Assembly: GCA_949317995.1 (NCBI GenBank) | Contig: OX439049.1 | Span: 682,001 to 746,000 of the forward strand | Origin: Acholoe squamosa | Taxonomy: Eukaryota; Annelida; Polychaeta; Phyllodocida; Polynoidae | Direction of reading: 5' to 3' | Length of the DNA: 64,000 bases | Shown here: positions 1-8,277 of the stretch, piece after piece | Layout: every line of letters starts with the position of its first letter | How positions within the stretch are numbered: position 1 is the stretch's first letter | Notes under the pieces: model-generated | Database searches by the model: none | Told to the model about the DNA's origin: nothing | Seen by the model: only the letters and a program-made list of their open reading frames with translations | Made by a program: the position numbers and the translations under genes

Positions 1-1132
1 AGACACCACCTCCTGCAGCACTTCAACCACTGGTGGAGGTTTTAGCACCACCTCCTGCAGCACATCAACCACTGGTGGAGGTTATAGACGCCACCTCCTG
101 CAGCACATCAACCACTGGTGGAGGTTTTAGCATCACCTCCTGCAGCACAACAACCACTGGTGGAGGTTTTAGCACCACCTCCTGCAGCACATCAACCACT
201 GGTGGAGGTTTTAGCACCACCTCCTGCAGCACATCAGCCACTGGTGGATGTTTTAGACGCCACCTCCTGCAGCACATCAGCCACTGGTGGAGGTTATAGA
301 CACCACCTCCTGCAGCACATCAGCCACTGGTGGAGGTTATAGCACCACCTCCTGCAGCACATCAACCACTGGTGGAGGTTTTAGCACCACCTCCTGCAGC
401 ACATCAACCACTGGTGGAGGTTTTAGCACCACCTCCTGCAGCACATCAACCACTGGTGGAGGTTATAGCACCACCTTCTGCAGCACATCAACCACTGGTG
501 GAGGTTATAGACACCACCTTCTGCAGCACATCAACCACTGGTGGAGGTTATAGACACCACCTCCTGCAGCACATCAACCACTGGTGGAGGTTATAGACAC
601 CACCTCCTGCAGCACATCAACCACTGGTGGAGGTTATAGACACCACCTCCTGCAGCACATCAACCACTGGTGGAGGTTATAGCACCACCTCCTGCAGCAC
701 ATCAACCACTGGTGGAGGTTATAGACACCACCTCCTGCAGCACAACAACCACTGGTGGAGGTTATAGACACCACCTCCTGCAGCACATCAGCCACTGGTG
801 GAGGTTATAGACACCACCTCCTGCAGCACATCAACCACTGGTGGAGGTTATAGACACCACCTTCTGCAGCACTTCAACCACTGGTGGAGGTTTTAGCACC
901 ACCTCCTGCAGCACATCAACCACTGGTGGAGGTTTTAGCACCACCTCCTGCAGCACATCAACCACTGGTGGAGGTTATAGACACCACCTCCTGCAGCACA
1001 TCAACCACTGGTGGAGGTTATAGACACCACCTCCTGCAGCACATCAACCACTGGTGGAGGTTATAGACACCACCTCCTGCAGCACATCAACCACTGGTGG
1101 AGGTTTTAGCACCACCTCCTGCAGCACATCAA
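1..1132. repeat. 43-bp minisatellite array
   Basis: About 26 head-to-tail copies of a unit of about 43 bp, beginning before the window. Each unit holds CTGCAG and ACCTCC/GGAGGT inverted arms. Variation is mostly limited to a few positions (ttttagc versus ttatagac; acatc, acttc or acaac). Because 43 is not a multiple of three, the same peptides recur in all frames, so the short ORFs here are a by-product of the repeat. Confidence 0.95.
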
Positions 1133-1464
1133 CCTTACAAATTCCTGGGTTCCGTACTTGACAGATTGCAGAGCATCATGTAAAAAAACCAATGTTGATA
1201 TGTGAGGAATTTGTAGCTATATGGTGCTGGTTCTGCATAGGCCTTCCACACCGACAGCACAGGGGACTGACATCACTGGTGGACTGGGTGCAGTAGTAAG
1301 TAGAAAATAGTAAGTAGTTCTAGGGGACAAAGTGAGATGCAAGGGTACATAGGATAAAGTGAGAGTACTTTATCACATGCTGCCAGCTTAACCTAAAACA
1401 ATCTTATTGACTTTTGTTCTTCTTCTAAACTCTTAGCTGAATTCTATACCAAGTAATAGGCTCA
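1133..1464. other. Unassigned flank of the first array
   Basis: Unique-looking, fairly AT-rich sequence between the 43-bp array and an inverted-repeat element. I see no ORF, RNA gene or recognisable element in it. Confidence 0.5.
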
Positions 1465-1664
1465 TACCGTAATGTCCTGATATAAGGCGCACCTCACATA
1501 TATACGGCACACACTGAGTTGAGGAGAATATTATAAGGCACACCAGGGGGTTGATTTTTGAGGGTTTAGTACTGTTCACCCCGTCCTTTAACTTTTAGTT
1601 TAAGAGGTTCTATAGGGCTTTTGATTCATGTACAAGACGCGCCTTATATGCGGGAGATTACGGT
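1465..1664. mobile_element. MITE of the TACCGTAA family (family A), 200 bp
   Basis: The segment begins TACCGTAATGTCC and ends GGGAGATTACGGTA, so the termini are inverted repeats, apparently bounded by TA. Internally it carries the family's taaggcgcac-type motifs. Related copies are at 37854, 38416, 45051, 46041 and 50851. Internal degraded motifs (tataaggcacacc) continue to about 1860. It has no coding capacity. A TA target would fit Tc1/mariner-like mobilisation, but the superfamily is not established here. Confidence 0.7.
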
Positions 1665-1870
1665 AGTTTACACCCCAGATTGCGGGTCCTCAAGCATACC
1701 TTGTGTATAAGGCACACCCTGACTTCATGCCACACCTAGAAGGTGCATCTGGGATAACATTTTAGACAATTTAGTACTGTTCTATGGTTCTAAGTCCTCG
1801 CGTATAATACTCACTGCTAGCTTTAGCTGACCTTATGAAGCACACTCAGGGTTCATGTACAAGCTGCAGC

Positions 1871-2398
1871 TAATACATGCGGTACTCTTCTAATATCTAA
1901 ACCTTATTACTAATACATGCGGTACTCTTCTAATATCTAAACCTTATTACTAATACATGCGGTACTCTTCTAATATCTAAACCTTATTACTAATACATGC
2001 GGTACTCTTCTAATATCTAAACCTTATTACTAATACATGGGGTACTCTTCTAATATCTAAACCTTATTACTAATACATGCGGTACTCTTCTAATATCTAA
2101 ACCTTATTACTAATACATGCGGTACTCTTCTAATATCTAAACCTTATTACTAATACATGCGGTACTCTTCTAATATCTAAACCTTATTACTAAAACATGG
2201 GGTACTCTTCTAATATCTAAACCTTATTACTAATACATGGGGTACTCTTCTAATATCTAAACCTTATTATGGGGTACTCTTCTTATATCTAAACCTTATT
2301 ATGGGGTACTCTTCTAATATCTAAACCTTATTATGGGGTACTCTTCTAATATCTAAACCTTATTATGGGGTACTCTTCTAATATCTAAACCTTATTAT
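1871..2398. repeat. 40-bp minisatellite switching to a 32-bp unit
   Basis: About ten copies of a 40-bp unit (start taatacatgcggtactc, end accttattac). From about 2267 a shortened 32-bp unit that lacks the taatac segment is repeated about five times. The array follows directly on degraded family A MITE sequence (ttatgaagcacactcaggg, 1830-1850). Confidence 0.92.
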
Positions 2399-3084
2399 GG
2401 GGGAGGGGACCAGGGGAAAGTGTCGTAAATCTCTTTAGTACAACCCAAACACTATGATATTTTCTAGGGTACCCCTACAGAAAGATGACCTATTTAGGTC
2501 AGCCTAAGTTGAAAGCATTTTGTGGTACAGCAGGGGGTGGGATGATGGAGGAGGGGGGGGTTAAACATATGGGGAGCAGCTTCAGGCTGCCCGAGTCGAA
2601 GGGGGAGGCACACAGCCTCAGGTTAGATAACAACTGTGGTGCGAACCCTGCGGTGGTTGTCTACTCAATTATACGGGGGAAAAAAGCTGTCAACTGTATT
2701 AGAATTTGATACCTGCTACAACTTGTAATATCAACAAAACCTAAATAATGCATATAATCTTTCCAAGTCTGAATTCCCGATAAATTCTCACCAAATACTT
2801 TATTTTACCTGCAGCACAACCCCCCAAAAAAGGGGGGCTGTTATCTGACTTCCTTGAAAATGGGACTGTTAAAACTGAGCTGCTTTCTTGGTAGGGGGCT
2901 GTAGTTTGACAGTTGGTACTTAAAGAGTCAGTAGCCACCCCCCCCCCCACCCCCAAGGAAGCTCCCCAGCCCTCAGCACATGGTGGTAGCCTGGTATAAT
3001 GCATACCTCACCTCAAACCCCAAACCCACATGTCTGTCTGTCTGTGTCTGTATGTGCTGTCCACATCTGTCCTGGAGCTGGATT
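2399..3084. other. Unassigned, with G/C homopolymer runs
   Basis: Intergenic sequence holding a poly-G run near 2552 and a poly-C run at 2938-2953. Two ORFs of 74 and 87 codons show no recognisable motif and no start context, so I do not call them. Confidence 0.5.
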
Positions 3085-4752
3085 CACCTTACACAGCACA
3101 GTGAAGGTCTGCTCTCATGTCCCATTTACCCTATACCTTACACACAGCACAGTGAAGGTCTGCTCTCATGTCCCATTTACCCTATACCTCACACAGCACA
3201 GTGAAGGTCTGCTCTCATGTCCCATTTACCCTATACCTTACACAGCACAGTGAAGGTCTGCTCTCATGTCCCATTTACCCTATACCTCACACAGCACAGT
3301 GAAGGTCTGCTCTCATGTCCCATTTACCCTATACCTCACACAGCACAGTGAAGGTCTGCTCTCATGTCCCATTTACCCTATACCTTACACAGCACAGTGA
3401 AGGTCTGCTCTCATGTCCCATTTACCCTATACCTCACACAGCACAGTGAAGGTCTGCTCTCATGTCCCATTTACCCTATACCTCACACACAGCACAGTGA
3501 AGGTCTGCTCTCATGTCCCATTTACCCTATACCTTACACACAGCACAGTGAAGGTCTGCTCTCATGTCCCATTTACCCTACACCTCACACACAGCACAGT
3601 GAAGGTCTGCTCTCATGTCCCATTTACCCTATACCACACACAGCACAGTGAAGGTCTGCTCTCATGTCCCATTTACCCTGTACCTCACACACAGCACAGT
3701 GAAGGTCTGCTCTCATGTCCCATTTACCCTGTACCTCACACACAGCACAGTGAAGGTCTGCTCTCATGTCCCATTTACCCTGTACCTCACACACAGCACA
3801 GTGAAGGTCTGCTCTCATGTCCCATTTACCCTATACCTTACACAGCACAGTGAAGGTCTGCTCTCATGTCCCATTTACCCTACACCTCACACACAGTGAA
3901 GGTCTGCTCTCATGTCCCATTTACCCTATACCTTACACAGCACAGTGAAGGTCTGCTCTCATGTCCCATTTACCCTATACCTTACACAGCACAGTGAAGG
4001 TCTGCTCTCATGTCCCATTTACCCTATACCTTACACACAGCACAGTGAAGGTCTGCTCTCATGTCCCATTTACCCTATACCTTACACACAGCACAGTGAA
4101 GGTCTGCTCTCATGTCCCATTTACCCTATACCTCACACAGCACAGTGAAGGTCTGCTCTCATGTCCCATTTACCCTATACCACACACACAGCACAGTGAA
4201 GGTCTGCTCTTATGTCCCATTTACCCTGTACCTCACACACAGCACAGTGAAGGTCTGCTCTCATGTCCCATTTACCCTATACCTTACACACAGCACAGTG
4301 AAGGTCTGCTCTCATGTCCCATTTACCCTATACCTCACACACAGCACAGTGAAGGTCTGCTCTCATGTCCCATTTACCCTATACCTTACACAGCACAGTG
4401 AAGGTCTGCTCTCATGTCCCATTTACCCTATACCTCACACACAGCACAGTGAAGGTCTGCTCTCATGTCCCATTTACCCTACACCTCACACACAGCACAG
4501 TGAAGGTCTGCTCTCATGTCCCATTTACCCTATACCACACACACAGCACAGTGAAGGTCTGCTCTCATGTCCCATTTACCCTATACCTTACACAGCACAG
4601 TTAAGGTCTGCTTTCATGTCCCATTTACCCTATACCTTACACAGCACAGTGAAGGTCTGCTCTCATGTCCCATTTACCCTACACCTCACACACAGCACAG
4701 TGAAGGTCTGCTCTCATGTCCCATTTACCCTACACCTTACACAGCACAGTGT
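3085..4752. repeat. 49/51-bp minisatellite array
   Basis: About 33 copies of a unit containing cacagtgaaggtctgctctc and catgtcccatttaccc. The length alternates between 49 and 51 bp through gain or loss of a CA dinucleotide in cacaca(ca)gcac. One unit at about 3890 is shortened. The 146-237-codon ORFs across it follow the repeat and shift frame at each CA change. Confidence 0.95.
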
Positions 4753-4954
4753 GTTTTTTTTGCCTGGTCCCATAGGCAGGGCCATACGAACCACATCCTT
4801 TGAACACTCAGGAAACTGCCTCTGAGCAGTGAGTGTTATAAAGTGCAGTTCCATTGACATCAGAGATATTAGAGTAATAGTATGTGACAGTATGACAACA
4901 ATGTAGATGATGAGAACTTTATGACAGGTTTGACCTCTGGGTACCACTTTTAAC
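4753..4954. other. Unassigned spacer
   Basis: About 200 bp between the 49/51-bp array and a palindromic element. No feature recognised. Confidence 0.4.
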
Positions 4955-5278
4955 CTTCACCCTTTAAGGGCCGGCCGCTGATGCATTAATGCATCATGCC
5001 CATTGGTCAGCATGATGCATTATTGCATCATGCTGACCAATGGGCATGATGCATTAATGCATCATGCCCATTGGTCAGCATGATGCATTTATGCATTATG
5101 CTGACCCTCCGGGGTTGATACACTCGAAGTGTTGCCATGATGCTCCAATGAAATGCTGGCGAGCAGTCTCGCCAGTATTTCATTGGTGCATCATGACGAC
5201 CAATGAGCATGATGCGCTCCTGCATCATGCTGCATTCCTGCATCATGAAGCATTCCTGCATTGAACCACATGGCCCTC
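4955..5278. mobile_element. Palindrome-rich TTAA-type MITE (family B)
   Basis: Starts near ttaaccttcaccctttaagg and ends near ccctcttaaag. The interior is built from alternating inverted copies of gatgcattaatgcatcatg and cattggtcagcatgatgc, plus the palindrome tgctggcgagcagtctcgccag. Related copies occur at 22010-22590, 44731-44925 and 47397-47562. The best-preserved termini read TTAACCCTTTAAGG, which resembles a piggyBac-style TTAA target followed by CCC. No transposase is present. Confidence 0.6.
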
Positions 5279-5729
5279 TTAAAGTCTAACTAACTCATCC
5301 CCTACAATATCCAGGTTGCCTTAAACCCTGATATACCATCCTACACTCTCCCAGCACCCTCACAGCACCATATGCTAGAAGAGTGCACTGAGTAGTGAGG
5401 ACATGCAGCACCAGATGGCAGGGCGGCAGTTACAGCTGTCTACAGAAATATCCACCACCCTGACAGAGGTCATAATGAGTGAGGGTGTGTGTGTGTGTGT
5501 GCCCAGGGACTAACATATACAATTAGGGAGACCTCACTGTTTATAAACAGGGGCCGGGGGGGGGGAGGTTGCAGGGAGGGGGTGATGGTAAAAATTTCAG
5601 ATCCCTCCTGATGGGGGGGGCGTAAAAACTTTTGAGGGGGTGTAAAAAAAGGTTCATGCAGAAGCACAAAAACCTTTGGTGAGTAACTGCTCACTGTATG
5701 TGTTGTACACTCCTGATACACTCCTAGCA
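5279..5729. other. Unassigned, with GT and poly-G tracts
   Basis: Contains a (GT)n run at about 5484-5502 and several G-rich runs at 5548-5640. No gene or element recognised. Confidence 0.45.
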
Positions 5730-5990
5730 TGGCAGTTTGTCATGATGCACAGACTGGTGTGTAACTCGCCAAATCTGCACTCGTGCATCATGATGAGACT
5801 TTGAGACAGCAGATATCCTGTACAGTTGGTATGAATGTAGCCCTGGCGAGTTACTCACCAGGGCTACATTCATGCCTCATGCTGATCAATGGTATATGGT
5901 ATGAATGTAGCCCTGGCGAGTTACTCACCAGGGCTACATTCATGCCTCATGCTGACCAATGGTATATGGTATGAATGCACTCTGCAGTCC
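5730..5990. repeat. Two tandem copies of a 39-bp hairpin
   Basis: At 5833-5871 and again at 5903-5941 a 39-bp near-perfect palindrome occurs, with arms GAATGTAGCCCTGG and CCAGGGCTACATTC. The centre also pairs (GAGT/ACTC). The two copies are 70 bp apart, with nearly identical linkers. The surrounding gcatcatgatg and catgctgatcaatgg motifs belong to the family B vocabulary, so this is probably a rearranged family B copy. Confidence 0.75.
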
Positions 5991-6229
5991 TGTCAGGGTT
6001 AAACACTGAGTCCAGCAGTAAAAAGTAAAAACATCACAACTTACCTTCACAAGGTGTGGTGGAGCGGCCATCAGGAGGCTCACCTAAAAATACACAGAGG
6101 TAAAAGTTAACATTATCTGTGTTAATGTACATGTGTAATGTATGCTGTAAGGGTAAGCCTTAGACTGAACGCATGTGTAGCAATGTTGCCAAAATGAAGT
6201 TTTTGCATAGTTTAAAAGAAGTAATGACA
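5991..6229. other. Unassigned spacer
   Basis: About 240 bp with no recognisable feature, upstream of the duplicated segment that carries the telomere-like run. Confidence 0.4.
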
Positions 6230-6372
6230 AAGTTTATAAAGGTACCTTAAGATATCAATATTCATATACCTGCAAGAGAGTGAAATGGTCTAGGGTTAGG
6301 GTTAGGGTTAGGGTTAAGTTTATAAAGGTAAGATATCAGTATTCATATACCTCCATGAGAGTGAAATGGTCT
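6230..6372. repeat. Tandem duplication split by an interstitial TTAGGG run
   Basis: A segment of about 60 bp (aagtttataaaggta to gagagtgaaatggtct) occurs at about 6230-6290 and again at about 6316-6372 with a few differences. Between the copies, at 6291-6316, lie about four tandem TTAGGG units. The gypsy element is inserted within 10 bp of the second copy. Confidence 0.8.
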
Positions 6373-6381
6373 GCATAATAT

Positions 6382-6758
6382 TGTAAGGGTTTGTGGCCTT
6401 ACGGACCTGGGGGGTTCGGGTCTTACGATTCGGAAAGAAAGAGTAAGACAGTATTCCAAGTGTATGCCAACGGTTAGGTTTATTACTTAATGCACACTCA
6501 CGGCTGCCGAATGATATCAAAGGGGCAGCTAATATTAAAAGACAGTGGTTTACATAGTGTGGAGGCCAGAAGGGCCTCTGACGTAGCGGCTGAGCCCTGG
6601 GCTTTATATACGGACCCAGGTGTTCGTCGTCAGATGTCCCCACAGACCCGGATCGGTGCTGCCACCTATCCGGAACCTGAGGAACGTCCGACGACTCGAC
6701 TCACCCGCCACGTCAGACGGTACCCAACTCCTATGGTTTAGTAAAGTGTACCTCTACA
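6382..6758 (-). repeat. 3' LTR of the gypsy element
   Basis: 377 bp, matching 18855-19231. In element orientation it begins TGTAGAGG and ends CCCTTACA. It contains a TATATAAAG box (plus-strand tttatata at about 6603) and AATAAA (plus-strand tttatt at 6479-6484). The order TATA then AATAAA fits U3-R-U5, with polyadenylation in this copy. Confidence 0.95.
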
Positions 6759-6770
6759 CCACTCCCCCAG
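6759..6770 (-). promoter_or_regulatory. Polypurine tract of the gypsy element
   Basis: Read on the minus strand this is CTGGGGGAGTGG directly abutting the 3' LTR, the expected position and purine bias of a plus-strand DNA primer. Confidence 0.85.
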
Positions 6771-8277
6771 ACATTTAGGAGGGTGTTATACGTATAATAT
6801 TACTAGGATAACATTTCTACATGTCTAAACCTTTAGTAATAGAGGTACAACCATAGGTATAACATTAGCACTAAATAAATTGTGAACCAGATGTCATATA
6901 TATATATTCGATAGTGAATTTTAGTTACATATAACGATTAGGATGTTGAAATATTATACGAATTACTTGAAGAAGAGACAGTTATGTGAAACGGAACTGT
7001 CTGTTTAATTATTATACCACATAATATTGTATTATATTTCAGGTATAATTAATAAGACAAGTAATATGAATCGTATACATGTGATGATGACAGCTATATG
7101 TAACGGAACTGTCGATAATAAAACATATCACAAAATAACATCCGTATGTGTGTTTGTAGTCATTGACAACACATTTGAATATGTAGTCTTAAAGAAGACT
7201 GTTATAGTAACATCACTATCTAATGACATGTCGTATATTAATATTATACGAATCCGTTAAGGATTCCGTGAGTAGTACGAATATGATTATTTATAACATA
7301 CACTTGAAAAAAAAAACAAAAAAACATCACGGTGTGGTAATGAATATAATAATATATTATCACCGTGTACCTAATAACCTTTATAGCACCAGATCATTAT
7401 ATTTATTATATATTTTGTCTCGCAGGACAATAATATGTGTTATCTGGTGGAGTTTAACGGATCTTATAATATAAATACTAATAGTGATTAGAGATCCGTA
7501 TCAGGAAATGTCTATGTACCCGTATTATAATATGTATCTAGTGGATATGTACATACATATAATATTATAGAAAAATAGAAATATGACATTATATACAATA
7601 TATAGGAATTATAAATGCTGCTGGAGTCTTCTGCTGTATCCTCCGGGTACTAGTAGGTAGGTGTGGTCAGCTAACCACGGGATGGACGTGCTAAAGTTTA
7701 TAGTTTCCTTATATTGAGTGAACACGGTAGTTGATTTGGGGCAGCTACCCACAATCCTCTAGTAGTGCTAAAGTTTATAGTATATCCGAATGGTGTAGAT
7801 TTGTAGAATATTAGTCCGGATGTGTCAACTGTGTAGAGAACGTAATCCTTTTTAAGTTTTAGTTGACATAAGTAAAATAATAGTCCGATATAGGTTGATC
7901 CGGAAGTAATAGTAGTAGAGATATAAGTCCATTCGGGAGTACAGATGAGTTGTAGAGGTAAATCGTAAAGTCCATCCTAGTAATTGGTTAGCACGGGTAA
8001 CAGCAGGAGTCTGGAACTGGCATCCGGATACGTCTCACAGCAGCAAGTCTACTATCGGATTGTTCATGGATGAAATTATAAATCCGAATAGGCTATTCAG
8101 GGTGTAATAAATGTTATACAACCTGAATAATAGACTGGTCAAAGGAACCCGGAACACATAGCATAGGTGTTCATGCACTAGTAAAAGCATTCGCAGACCT
8201 TTAGGGTTCCGCAAAGACTATATCTGGTCATTTAGTGTTGGAAAAAAAAATTATGGAAGAAATAACCCTAGCATGCT
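6771..8277 (-). other. AT-rich 3' non-coding region of the gypsy element
   Basis: About 1.5 kb between the third ORF's stop and the PPT. It is very AT-rich, with repeated ataatatta-type motifs, and has no credible ORF on the element strand. Such a long 3' leader-like region is where env would sit in gypsy retroviruses, but there is no trace of an envelope protein. A role as 3' UTR or packaging sequence is inference. Confidence 0.6.

Noticed and set aside
1-1132. Repetitive structural protein encoded by the 43-bp array
   Set aside because: The unit length is not a multiple of three, so no constant peptide period is maintained.
4112-4825. 237-codon ORF on the plus strand
   Set aside because: It is a read-through of the 49/51-bp minisatellite. 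The peptide cycles frame with each CA change and has no unique sequence before its tail.
6490-6741. 83-codon ORF, duplicated at 18963-19214
   Set aside because: It lies on the antisense strand of the LTR; duplication reflects LTR identity, not a gene pair.
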